From the NCBI GenBank assembly GCA_035578175.1, contig JAQMRL010000002.1, positions 133,674,171-133,738,170 of the forward strand: a DNA stretch of 64,000 bases, in the 5' to 3' direction. Each line of letters opens with the position of its first letter. Position 1 is the stretch's first letter. The notes beneath the pieces were generated by a model, which saw only the letters and a list, made by a program, of their open reading frames with translations, was not told where the DNA came from and did no database searches. Of this stretch, positions 30,101-36,841 are shown piece after piece. A program made the position numbers and the translations under genes. Source of the DNA: Catonia carolina (taxonomy: Eukaryota; Arthropoda; Insecta; Hemiptera; Achilidae).

Positions 30101-30955
30101 TGTTTGCTGAGGTCTCTCTAATCTTTTGAAGCATACTATTAGACTTTCTGAGATATCCTGTGAGTTTACATTCTTTTCATGATCTGTCTTCACCTTAACT
30201 TAATAGAATTTTGTTATTTTAGTTCATGACCATTACTGTATTAAAATAAGTTTACATATTTTAATTAAAAATTAAATAATTAATTTTTAATATTTTTCCA
30301 AAATTCAACTTTAATGCATTTTTGGAATAAGTATACAAAAACACAAAAAGTATTTTAAATCCGCGTTGTTAACACACTGTTTGGTTTGGTAAAGGTAATG
30401 AATCGATAAGATATAATCAGTTCAATTAATATACAACAGAAATAGGAATATTTGTTGACATAAAATGGATGCGTATGTTTTAATTAAAAATATGCCTGCA
30501 TTATAGGTAAGATTATATTTGATATTAAAATGAACTTAGTTTACCTTTAAATATTGCATTCGTAGCCTCTGCGCTTGCTCCCTTGTCAACTGATCTGGTA
30601 ACCCAGCAGTGACATGTAATTGCTGTTGCTCTTCCTGCTCTTCTGAAGCTTGTCTTTGTTGCTGCAACTTTTGCTGTTGCTGTTGTTTTTGTTGTTGCTG
30701 AAGTTGTTTTTGGCGCTGTTGTTGCTGCTGTTGTTGCTGTTGATCATACTGCCGCCTCTGAATTTGTACATACTGTTGCTGTTGTTGTTGTTGCTGATAC
30801 TGATCTTGTTCTTGTAATGATGGGTGATAGTTTTGATGATATATTTGGTAGTGGTGATATTGATGATCTGCTAAAGGATTAGTTCTAATTATTGTGGGTA
30901 GCACACACAACGCTGCTAATAGCGTTGGCCCTATCATGTTCCATGATATTATCAT
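23..30955 (-). CDS. Secreted Gln-rich protein with tandem one-exon Gly/Ser hydrophobic modules (multi-exon gene, 3' end outside window)
   Basis: Spliced minus-strand gene joined from eight coding exons: 30955-30545, 22992-22762, 20800-20693, 13292-13200, 8746-8642, 7359-7273, 4435-4346 and 127-23, with the last donor at 22-21, so it continues past the left edge. All exons are multiples of three and all visible coding introns are phase 0. The 410 residues seen comprise a signal peptide (1 to about 25), a His/Tyr-rich stretch (31-44), a Gln-rich region (about 52-102), a charged helical segment (about 120-205), and then seven core motifs. The first core closes exon 2 and the other six each occupy their own exon. 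The consensus core is SGSILNLLGPLLGSSSG. No enzyme domain, transmembrane helix after the signal, or cysteine pattern is seen. I infer a secreted, self-associating or matrix/cuticle-type protein, but I do not recognise the family. The gene model rests on splice sites, shared phase and repeated peptide motifs, not on transcripts. Confidence 0.85.
1243..1997 (-). mobile_element. Jockey-type LINE 3' fragment with A-tail
   Basis: Minus-strand frames at 1995-1786 and 1673-1389 are consecutive pieces of the C-terminal part of a Jockey-clade reverse transcriptase, separated by frameshifts. The first has EKSQHITFTLRRQTC; the second has FQNKTLRIITGCPTYVSNKT and ends RRLKRQWNRDLL. Downstream are an AATAAA-like signal and an A-run (plus-strand T-run 1243-1251). 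It is a 5'-truncated, inactive copy. Confidence 0.8.
2140..2405 (+). mobile_element. Decayed LINE ORF2 C-terminal remnant
   Basis: Plus-strand reading contains KRSKGRLRVKWMGSVKNELR, resembling the C-terminal 'GRPRxxWxDxVxxDL' region of non-LTR retrotransposon polymerases, then frameshifts. No ends or duplication could be defined. Confidence 0.5.
4346..4435 (-). CDS. Coding exon 7: divergent module 5
   Basis: 30 codons between an AAAATTACAG acceptor and a GGG|GTACGA donor, phase 0-0. Leader NSTDGEERALDGG, core NLISLIMPILNSLSAGG. It keeps the hydrophobic spacing, the Pro and the terminal Gly-Gly, but lacks the GSSS tail. NST at its start is a potential N-glycosylation sequon. The weak resemblance is offset by length, phase, splice sites and position in the series. 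Residues 346-375. Confidence 0.78.
4436..7272 (-). other. Intron 6 (2.8 kb)
   Basis: Very AT-rich. Apart from the SINE-like copy at about 6150-6506, nothing is recognised. Confidence 0.7.
6150..6506 (+). mobile_element. SINE-like family A, copy 1
   Basis: Begins GTTATTCAGTCATTAGCCGA and continues with AGGCTGGTTTAAAC, a tRNA B-box-like stretch, then a conserved body (ACTTCATTCACCACAGGATC; GAGGAGATAACTCTGACTA). It matches copies at 8.1 (reverse), 24.0, 39.0 and 49.3 kb. No coding capacity. Confidence 0.75.
7273..7359 (-). CDS. Coding exon 6: Gly/Ser module 4
   Basis: 29 codons between an ATTTTTCAG acceptor and a GGG|GTGAGT donor, phase 0-0. The leader TTPDGEGGGGG is followed by the core SNVLSLLSGLLGSSSGGG. 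The SGSILN part is replaced by SNVLS and the Gly-Pro pair by Ser-Gly, while the LLGSSSGG tail is intact. Residues 317-345. Confidence 0.84.
7950..8475 (+). repeat. 3' end of R800 dispersed repeat, interrupted
   Basis: About 7950-8010 (with TCATTCACTTATGATTAAAA-like sequence) and 8403-8475 (ATTACATTGGAAAGAGAAAG) match the end of the ~800-bp repeat at 48.4-48.55 and 56.7-56.87 kb. The intervening 8026-8402 is inserted sequence including SINE-like copy 2. Confidence 0.55.
8110..8402 (-). mobile_element. SINE-like family A, copy 2 (reverse)
   Basis: Reverse complement of the family A body; it ends on the plus strand with GGCTGATGACCTAAACAACA, the family head. A 90-codon open frame at 8185-8457 is the antisense of this repeat and not a gene. 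Confidence 0.75.
8642..8746 (-). CDS. Coding exon 5: Gly/Ser module 3
   Basis: 35 codons between an AAATTCCAG acceptor and a GGA|GTAAGT donor, phase 0-0. The leader is Ala/Gly-rich with several acidic residues (DAGASGEAGGDAAAGG). The core SDSGSILNLLGPLLGSSSG is closest to the consensus. Residues 282-316. Confidence 0.86.
9506..9550. repeat. Two adjacent perfect palindromes (double hairpin)
   Basis: 9506-9522 is CTGTCAAA-A-TTTGACAG (8-bp arms, 1-nt centre). It is followed at once by 9522-9550 with 14-bp arms (GTAGCTCCATCATT and its exact complement) around a single T. The two share base 9522. Function unknown. Confidence 0.9.
9595..9960 (-). mobile_element. Decayed LINE C-terminal fragment
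   Basis: Minus-strand reading gives MAIPKLAYRSEIWTTSSRER, a typical post-RT segment of arthropod non-LTR elements, followed by decayed KISEYRRIWT and RIPLEELKYK segments. Stops and frameshifts throughout. Confidence 0.6.
12246..12325 (+). mobile_element. tRNA-like SINE head, copy 1
   Basis: GATGTAATGGTCACCGCAAC followed by TGGCTTCTATGCCGG and a degenerate B-box region (AATCGATTTCC). It parallels a second copy at 37.49-37.57 kb. Too degenerate to be a functional tRNA. Confidence 0.5.
12385..12710 (+). mobile_element. LINE ORF2 C-terminal remnant
   Basis: A plus-strand frame reads MLKIKWVDKINNLEVVDEWM at 12399 and, after several stops, KQITKHVGCYRYADIKRLEQ with DRTVWRTASNKSRD before a stop near 12707. 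This is the typical end of arthropod LINE polymerases. Inactive. Confidence 0.65.
13200..13292 (-). CDS. Coding exon 4: Gly/Ser module 2
   Basis: 31 codons between a TTGTTACAG acceptor and a GGG|GTGAGT donor, phase 0-0. The leader is GTAGDGGDAG and the core is SGSGSILNLAGPLLGSSS, followed by GGG. The leucine/isoleucine positions match module 1, but codons differ (three Ser as AGC AGT AGT). Residues 251-281. Confidence 0.86.
14440..15110 (-). mobile_element. Jockey-type LINE family A fragment, copy 1
   Basis: Minus-strand reading gives NLISNILIYKSLLRPIW, SGAPFYVSNKTLHDDFKIPT and DDHLNQLARDLATRNF, then PTVRRLKR: the C-terminus of a Jockey-clade polymerase with a few stops and a frameshift. Near-identical sequence occurs at 57.8 kb (same strand) and on the plus strand at 27.8 and 38.2 kb. 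Confidence 0.8.
16235..16484 (+). mobile_element. A-tailed ~250-bp retroposon (SINE candidate)
   Basis: Starts GGCCTTCGGGCCAGCC, is GC-richer than its surroundings, has a B-box-like GTTCAAACTC near 16369, and ends in a 12-A tail. It is flanked by TTGATTT at 16228-16234 and 16485-16491, a possible 7-bp target-site duplication. No similar copy seen in the window. Confidence 0.5.
17775..19051 (-). mobile_element. 5'-truncated LINE insertion with 11-bp target-site duplication
   Basis: The segment is flanked by CCATGTGACCT at 17764-17774 and 19052-19062. On the minus strand it begins inside the reverse-transcriptase domain and ends in a GAAGAAGAAG-type simple tail next to the duplication. It has the hallmarks of target-primed reverse transcription: truncated 5' end, short 3' repeat tail, direct repeats. 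LINE clade not assigned. Confidence 0.88.
17799..19048 (-). pseudogene. LINE reverse transcriptase (C-terminal half), frameshifted
   Basis: Two overlapping minus-strand frames. 19048-18305 (247 codons) is a reverse-transcriptase core: AFIDYEKAFD at residues 61-70, GVRQGCVLSPTLFN at 120-133 and the catalytic YADD at 163-166. 18332-17799 (177 codons) is the post-RT region with LYGLEGWTLTKVLSIKLEAF, VYRRILRISW and GRRQPGRRKTSWIKNLREWY, ending at a stop. A single frameshift in the overlap at 18305-18332 separates them; otherwise the reading is long and clean, so this is a fairly recent copy. The endonuclease and N-terminal RT parts are missing because the copy is 5'-truncated. It sits in intron 3 in the same orientation as the host gene. 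Confidence 0.88.
20693..20800 (-). CDS. Coding exon 3: Gly/Ser module 1
   Basis: 36 codons between a TTTCTAG acceptor and a GGA|GTAAGT donor, phase 0-0. It begins with a Gly/Ala leader (FGGGGAGGAEGGTD) and then carries the module core SGSGSILNLIGPILGSSS plus four Gly. The open frame, strong splice sites on both sides and close peptide match to exons 4, 5 and 8 support the call. Residues 215-250. Confidence 0.85.
20801..22761 (-). other. Intron 2 (2.0 kb)
   Basis: No repeat or gene could be named. Plus-strand open frames at 21001-21231 and 21254-21517 have no recognisable similarity. A GC-richer stretch at about 21780-22090 and another at 22545-22640 may be old repeats. Confidence 0.6.
22762..22992 (-). 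CDS. Coding exon 2: charged helical domain ending in the first LLGSSSG motif
   Basis: 77 codons bounded by a TTTTCAG acceptor and an AAG|GTAAGA donor, phase 0 on both sides. The segment starts QLEAEVLGAARAGS and is rich in Glu, Arg, Leu, Ala and Gln with helical periodicity, for example QRFQDEILSAAVEALV and LQQIDNLVRRDKRAVEAL. It has no cysteines and no glycine runs until the end. It closes with LSSLLGSSSGNK, which is the core motif of the downstream one-exon modules. The seed of the repeat may therefore have been the end of this exon. Residues 138-214 of the visible protein. No known domain recognised. Confidence 0.87.
23968..24235 (+). mobile_element. SINE-like family A, copy 3 (5'-truncated, diverged)
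   Basis: Starts inside the family body (CCTTCCTGAGTTGGAAAGTA) and retains CATTGACCACAGGATC and a degraded GAGATAATCCTGATGA. It lacks the GTCATCAGCC head. Confidence 0.6.
25252..25995 (-). mobile_element. Jockey-type LINE family B fragment
   Basis: The frame at 25536-25252 includes TSNINIFERFQSKFLRRVLE and DTGFSRLKRHSVFDLGYRF. Upstream (25537 to about 25995) are shifted frames with NENKSTHITFTHRKNDCPSV and NNIALPHNTTVKYLGQHLDR, i.e. the preceding RT region. Closest relative in the window is the copy at 52.4-53.3 kb. Confidence 0.8.
26588..27675 (-). mobile_element. CR1/L2-like LINE 3' end with AAAT-repeat tail
   Basis: An open frame of 193 codons (27675-27094) contains LVHEIRDLGVLIDSKLTFKQ, EALVRSRLEYAAIVWNPHH and IEKIQNRLLRLLYYKKYG, the thumb/C-terminal region of CR1/Jockey-superfamily polymerases. 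The same frame continues past one TGA through LELDPFFDNYEQFSSKCYQ to a stop near 26996. A pyrimidine-rich 3'UTR follows, ending in an AAATAAATAAAT tail at about 26590-26606, typical of simple-repeat-tailed LINEs. 5'-truncated. Confidence 0.8.
27810..28470 (+). mobile_element. Jockey-type LINE family A fragment, copy 2 (heavily decayed)
   Basis: Begins QVTFTLRPQTCPPVLLNNV in an open stretch to 27908, then many stops. Nucleotide motifs shared with the 38.2-kb copy include CTTTTTATACAAGCAATAA, AACCCTCCACGTCGATTT and the final GGTACCTCC region. Confidence 0.7.
29372..29500 (+). mobile_element. tRNA-headed SINE, 5' part
   Basis: A-box-like TGGTCTAGAGGTAAAG (29378-29393) and a near-perfect B box GGTTCAAATCC (29447-29457) with tRNA-like spacing, followed by a SINE body (GTTACTTTTTTACGGATTTA). 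The anticodon arm is not tRNA-like enough for a functional tRNA. Confidence 0.7.
29699..29722. repeat. (AG)n microsatellite
   Basis: About twelve AG dinucleotides, within the segment that splits the SINE. Confidence 0.85.
29862..29965 (+). mobile_element. tRNA-headed SINE, 3' part
   Basis: TTAACCATACTCTCCCAGGA and TGTACAAGATTTCATCTCAT read like the body/tail of the SINE whose head is at 29372. The intervening ~360 bp (29500-29860) appears to be an insertion. The pairing of the two parts rests on my memory of such SINEs. Confidence 0.5.
30545..30955 (-). CDS. Coding exon 1: signal peptide, His/Tyr-rich and poly-Gln region
   Basis: 137 codons ending in K at an AAG|GTAAAC donor (phase 0). The N-terminus (MIISWNMIGPTLLAALCVLP, then TIIRT) is a typical signal peptide; Met7 is an alternative start that keeps the hydrophobic core. 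Residues 31-44 are rich in His and Tyr. Residues 52-102 are dominated by Gln in runs of 4-9, broken by Arg/Lys/Tyr and encoded by mixed CAA/CAG codons, so it is not a pure CAG tract. Residues 103-114 are Glu/Gln-rich. The C-terminal part (about 120-137, with LTREQAQRLRMQYLK) is predicted helical and continues into exon 2. An overlapping 61-codon frame at 30586-30771, Asn/Ser-rich, is the shifted reading of the Gln repeats and is not a gene. Confidence 0.88.
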
Positions 30956-31002
30956 CCTATTATTACGACAGCGCTGCTGGTCAGCACCCTCACCTCACCA
31001 CC
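30956..31002 (-). other. 5'UTR part of the first coding exon, with splice acceptor
   Basis: On the minus strand a pyrimidine-rich TTTTATTTACAG acceptor ends at 31003. It is followed by 47 nt with no in-frame ATG before the start codon at 30955-30953. At least one noncoding exon must therefore lie upstream, at higher coordinates. I could not locate it or a promoter. Confidence 0.65.
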
Positions 31003-33104
31003 TGTAAATAAAAGAAAAATTAATAATTTGTAAAATAAATCCATCGGTTTACACAACAGTTAATAATATACATTTAATAATTTATAAACTATCTTTTTAT
31101 ATAAATTACTCCAGAAATATAGTTTACCTACAAGAATTACCTATATAATAAATTCATAAATGTTTTGAAGAAAAAACTAAACAAAAACTGCTTTTTCTAT
31201 ACCGTGTTACCATAACTTTGTTTAAAACATCCTTTCCTAACCACTGACTGGTATCTACAAACGTTTTACTTCTATCACTAGCCAAAAATCAACTCGAAGT
31301 CTAAATTTGTGTTATTGTTTACCCCGGGAAATCAAATCCAAGGATTTGATAATAAATAATTAATTTACTTTGAATACCACATCATTTATTTTACATGTAT
31401 GTTAAAAAACTATATTTTTTCATGAAGAATAGTTAGAAAAAGTTGAATACTTCTAAGTCAAAAAATGTTTAAGTTTTAAAGTATGTAGAAAATTATTTTA
31501 AAGGGAAACGTCAGTTTTTCACCTGTACCCCTCAATTACTAAATGTTCACAATCATCGATTTTGTTTAAATTACTTATACATGTACTGTTGTAAATTTTG
31601 TTTAATGAAAATTTGTATTGATACAATTTTTTTGATAACCTAAGAAATTAAATACAATTTTGAGATCTAAAATTTTAAAAAACTCACTAAATTTTATTCA
31701 AACAAATATCAGTAGGTGGCTGCTCATTTGCATTTATAATTTTTTGTTTACGAATATTTTTTTATCTTGTTAGTACATTTTTATGTTTTTATTCTGTATT
31801 GGAATACAGACAACTAAAATTTTTCTGACATCTGAACTAAAAGAACTAAAGTTTAAGACAAAAAACATTTAAGATCCTAAGGTGTCCAAAAAGAGGTTTT
31901 AAATGTCAGAACGGATATTTAAAAAATAATAATAAACTGAGAACTGAGCTCAGTTTACAGATTACTGATTTTACGGGTTGCCATGGATAAAAAAAAATAA
32001 ACACCGGGTGGATGAAAGAAAGGAGATTAGACTACAGTAAGAGAAGAGTTTGGGCTGCAAACAAAACTTCCAGAAATGTTTAAAGTTAGATTAAGTGTTC
32101 TAAAATGATTCTAAATGACAAAAAATCCCGTATTAGAAGAATTTTCTTTTCTTAAATTAAGCACCGTATGCTGTACCATGCTTTGTGTTACCAACCAGCC
32201 AATAGATTGATTGATGGATAGGTTAGAGAGTTGGCGAATTTCTATTAAGGCCAATGTCATCCATCTACGTGCAGATCGTTTTCTGTCCAATACATAAAGC
32301 CTATGAATGACTCTATTTTTGTACGGGAAGACGTGAATAGGCTTGTTGTACATTAAAACACTCATCGGTTTGTCGCCTAAACAATTATTATCAACGTAAC
32401 ATGAAAATTTCTTTGCGTATGCTTGCAATGCAAGATAGACCTATATGTTTGATAGAACTATCAAACATAACATTTTTTTCTTTATTTTATTATCAGTACT
32501 ATAATTAATTATCTCTGCATCCTTACAGTTATTAAAGTAACATTACATAATAAAACTCATCAAAGAATAGTTATCAATAAAATGCTTTACGGCCAAAAGC
32601 CTGTTAGCAACCTGTAACCAAATGGCTAGAACGTGTACTTAAGTCCAACGTTATTGTGGAATGTGAGTCAACAATTTAACGATTTTACAACAATTAAATT
32701 ATTTATTATTATTTATACCGGACGGATATAAATGTAAGAATATGTATTTAGTTAATTTACTATTTTCTCCTCTATTTATTTGTGTAAGACTAATCCTTTA
32801 GAATTTATCTAAAAAGTGTAATCAAGTAAACATAATGAAGTAATTCCTGCCGATTCAGATTTTGCTAAAGTAAAAATAAAATAAAACAAGGATCACCTAG
32901 ACGGCACAAGTTCTCAACAAAATTGACTATTCTGCAATTTTTTTCTAACTTTTAAGTAGTTTTATCTAGCTTTTAATAAATTCCAACATCGATAAACTGT
33001 AACGATTTGTAAACAATCATTTACGCTCAATAATACGTATTAATACATTATAATTAATACATTACAATACATTACAATTAATCATCGTAATTAATGATTT
33101 TTCA
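31003..33104. other. Upstream region, nothing recognised
   Basis: Unique-looking AT-rich sequence. The minus-strand frame at 32428-32111 (105 codons) has no recognisable similarity and no splice context. A short hairpin lies at 32444-32469. Confidence 0.5.
32444..32469. repeat. Perfect 12-bp inverted repeat
   Basis: TATGTTTGATAG, two-base AA loop, CTATCAAACATA. Role unknown. Confidence 0.9.
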
Positions 33105-33492
33105 TTGTAAATAATAATAATGTTAATATTTTGCAGATGACTGGCGTGTTTGAGTGTGAATGTAAATAACTGAATGAACATTTTTGTTTATCTCCAGTAA
33201 AGTTCGGTGTACATATATTTTGGAATCATCTGTTTATTATTTATTACTTCTCATTCTGTTTTTTTTTCGTTTTAAAGGAGTTTTTGGTTATTTTTTTTAT
33301 TTGTTTTTTTAAAACACTATCTAATTTTTATTGTTAATTATAAAATTAAGAGCAGTATAATTTGTTTTAATGTTATATTTTTTAATTAAACCAGTGGGTT
33401 GTAATTTATTCATATGTTAATTCTAATTGATAAGTTACCTACATTTTATTGTTATAAAACAGACTATGCATTAAAAAAAAGTTATATAAAAA
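33105..33492 (+). mobile_element. LINE family B solo 3'UTR copy
   Basis: Collinear with the 3'UTR of the LINE at 52.4-53.3 kb: GATGACTGGCGTGTTTGAGT, GTGTACATATATTTTGGAAT, TTTTAAAGGAGTTTTTGGTT, CAGTGGGTTGTAATTTATTC and a terminal A-run. It contains no coding part; a severely 5'-truncated insertion. Confidence 0.82.
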
Positions 33493-34609
33493 AAATTACA
33501 CGTACACCTTGGTATATACCTAGCCATAAATTACATAGCGATCTAAAAATCATTGCAACAGTTAAAGAAGAAATATGAAGAAGATAGTAGGCTAGAAGAA
33601 AATATGAAATTCAATATCAGAGAAGATTAGAATTACCCTCCAACTATCTTGCCATAATTTTACTGGAAAGCTAGGAAACAAGATAAATAATTCGCAAATT
33701 ATTAGAATTGTATAAATTATTAGAATTGTATTAAAAACACTGAACATCCATCTCATTACATCTACACAATACTTTTTTAAATTAATTTATCCGGGCTTTG
33801 ATTTCATTGATCATTAGAACTTGTCAAAATTTTACTTACTGCAACCAGAGAAACCGAGTCAATCTTAATCAAATTATATCTGCATCAATTAAACCAAACT
33901 TAACAACCGCCCGGGTGTGCAAGGTTATTGACAGTTTATAGTAAAATATATTTAAGCACTTAAATTAACTCAGTCAAATTTCAATCATTTAAAATACACG
34001 TGTCAGGTACCAAGGGCTCGCAGCGTGTGTGACAATAAAAAAATAAATTAAGTTTATTTGTTGTTTGATTGTTACAAAATTCGTCTTGTTGATGCTTTAA
34101 TAAATTTAAATTAAATTGACAACTCTAAAAGATCTCTGAAGCAAAATCATTATCCCAACGACAATACAAAACGTAACTTATTTACTAAATGTTTTAAGTT
34201 TAATTACAGATTGCAGATTAACGGTGGAGGTGAAAAATCTTTTAATATGTTACTATTCAGTTAAATTATTATCTTATAAGTGAATACTTTAACGTTAGAA
34301 AATAAATCTTACAGAGATTACGTTCACTGATGTAACTTCAATATAAAAATCAGCTTTCACGTGAATCAAGTTAATTTTAAAACTTATCGACTACCACGTA
34401 AAAAGTTTAAATTTACAAAAAAATGTGAGCTAATAAAAAATTGTTGGTGATTTTATCATTTACATTTTGGACTCTTTTTAGTAATTTCATTTTGCTGGAT
34501 TTCGTTCAGCTCCAGAGCTAGGTACTAAAAAGGAAAATTGGTTTCAACACCTGTTAATAAAATATTAATACTTTGTTAAACGTTGACAGGATTTATTCCT
34601 ACCTATTAA
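33493..34609. other. AT-rich intergenic, nothing recognised
   Basis: No open frame, RNA gene or repeat that I can identify. Confidence 0.5.
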
Positions 34610-35060
34610 CCAGTATGTGTTCTTATATTTTAATATTTCGAGTTCTTGTTTTTTCTTCTTGACATATTCCTTCCAGCTTAGTCTATCATCAAGCGTCATA
34701 CTGAGGTATTTTGCAGTATACAGTATTGTTGCTTTTTGTTGATTTCAACTAAAAAGTTTTAAATTTTCTCGTTGATAAAATGATGTAAACAGTTTATTTT
34801 CATTTAGATTTAGCTTCCATCCTTGTTCATCAGTAAATAATTAACTATTTTGCGTAGCTTCCTAGTTGGTTCTTCACTTGTTTACGCTACAGCTAAACGA
34901 GCAGCAAACGTTCAAAATGCTAAAATCATCACAAAGTGCTAAATCATCAAATGTTTAAACGGTTCTATCACGGAATGTAGGAAAGCCACTTGTAAAATAA
35001 TAGAAAGAGGGTCAGTGCAAGAACTTGCAGCACTGCATTTTTAATTGGTTTTAGTTATGA
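34610..35060 (-). mobile_element. Decayed Jockey-type LINE RT fragment
   Basis: Minus-strand pieces in shifted frames: AVLQVLALTLFLLFYKW (relic of the 'GSVLGPTLFLLF' RT motif) near 35030, and AKYLSMTLDDRLSWKEYVKK followed by TYWLIGRN near 34690-34610. Stops throughout. Confidence 0.6.
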
Positions 35061-36108
35061 GTATTCTCGCCTTCTTGTAATAATTATCACTGATAATTTT
35101 TAAATCTCTCTGTATGATATATGCATTATACTTAATTTTCGTACATTGCATAGTAACTTCTTCATGTCAGACTAAGTAGTTTCTCATAGTTTGCAAGAAA
35201 CCTTTTAACTTTTATATACTTAATATAAATATAGCCTACAATGTTAATTAAGGCATCAAAAGTATTAATTACGTAGTTATTAAATCTATAACATTAATCA
35301 ATAATGACTAACTGTGCCCTAAAGGGTTCAAAACGTTTTAATTATTATTGTACTATTTTAAACGATTAAATTAAAAACAGTTATTAGGTTTGAATAAATA
35401 ACTGATTATGATAATATTGATAATCATGCAATTTCGCAATAAGGGCGCCTACCTTGCTGTTACAATAATAAATTTTTAGTATGAAGAAATCAAGTGCAAT
35501 AGCCACCAATATAAAGTAAGTCAAATATTTTAAACATGTTTTTTAAACTAAAAAACTGGTTCGATTGAAATGGAAAGTAAAACACTAATACTCTCACACG
35601 TACACATGTTACATTTCATTAGAACTCATATTACTTACAAGTTTTATTCTACATGTGTAATTTATGTGAATTGAACTACGCCTAAGTTATTAGTTGATAG
35701 ATTGATCATTTTAGTTTTTTATTATTTAATTCTTTATCATTTAAGGCTTTTGTTTAATGGATTGGTTATTTGTTAACAAAATGAAATTAGATTAATTAAT
35801 TAATTAATACAAAAGAAGTTGTCATTCAGTCACTTTCTTGTCACTTTTCTCGTCGCAAGGTCGTTACGACTACATTTTTTTATTAATTTCACAACAATAA
35901 GTAGGCCTAAATAGTTCATTTTATAAATCTCTGAAAATTATGTTTTATATTTATGCCACAATGACACTGATTTCATAAAAGATAAAAAGCATTTATATCT
36001 TTTATAAATAATTTACAATTATTATGAAGGTTTAGTACGGTAAATACAAATCATTTTATAGGTTATCACTCATCAAGTAGTATGATATATTAATCATTAT
36101 TCTTCAAC
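35061..36108. other. AT-rich intergenic, nothing recognised
   Basis: Includes an ATTAATTAATTAATTAA run near 35790. No supported feature. Confidence 0.5.
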
Positions 36109-36841
36109 CCATTAAGGCGAGACTGTATGATGATTTTACTGAAAATTTCGATTTTCGGTTTTTTATACTTTTCAATAGTTCAAACCAGAAAACCATTAAA
36201 AATTACGTCAAAAAATTATTTTAATGAAAAAATTAAGTTTTTAGCAGATTTACTCAGAAAACTTATGCCACCAAAAACGAATATTTTAAATAATTTTATT
36301 CTGAGCGTTTTAGAGCAAAGGGAATTTTAGTTTTTTTAAAGATGTGCGTTATTTTTTTAAATATTCTCAGCTTTTGGTTTAGCTATCTAACCAACTGTTG
36401 GTGGGAAATTTACTTGTTTGTGTAAACCTTGTTTTTGACTTGAGCCTTTTTGTTTTTGCCTGTTCTCGTAAATTTAGATTTTAAAATTTAGGTACTTTTT
36501 TCTCGGAAACCTTTAAATATACCAGGCTGAAATTTTTACCAGCTATTTATCCTGTACATGCACACATACCCGAATTTTTATGACTTCCTCAGATGCTTCA
36601 AAAATTAGCGATATACAAAAATCGTAGAAATTTTTTTTTTTAATGTACGTTATTCATTGTTTTGTTTTTAATTTTCTGCTCCAACAGATTAATTTTAAAA
36701 ACTGTGAGTAGCTAGAGAAAATCGACAATGATTAAGAGTGTAAAGTTTCATTTTCCTATATTTTACCAGTCCTACGAAAATTGTACTTGAAAAGACCAAG
36801 TTTAACACTGACGGGATGCAAGGTACAGTCTCCCCTTAAGG
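36109..36841. mobile_element. Candidate nonautonomous element with terminal inverted repeats
   Basis: CCATTAAGGCGAGACTGTA at 36109-36127 pairs, with a mismatch and a 1-nt gap, with TACAGTCTCCCCTTAAGG at 36824-36841. The interior is AT-rich and noncoding; a 67-codon frame at 36127-36330 starts at the repeat edge and has no recognisable similarity. AAC occurs just outside each end, so a 3-bp duplication is possible. Confidence 0.5.

Larger units (their letters stand above)
22993..30544 (-). other. Intron 1 (7.6 kb)
   Basis: Repeat-filled: SINE-like family A copy 3 (about 23968-24235), a Jockey-type LINE (25252-25995), a CR1/L2-like LINE (26588-27675), Jockey-type family A copy 2 (27810-28470), and a split tRNA-headed SINE (29372-29965). 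The remaining stretches show only AT-rich sequence. First introns often hold regulatory elements, but none can be picked out. Confidence 0.7.

Noticed and set aside
30586..30771. Asn/Ser-rich 61-codon minus-strand frame
   Set aside because: Shifted reading of the Gln-rich coding exon; CAA/CAG repeats read out of frame give Asn and Ser.
36127..36330. 67-codon frame with a signal-peptide-like start
   Set aside because: It begins at the inner edge of a terminal inverted repeat and has no supporting context; kept only as part of the candidate element.
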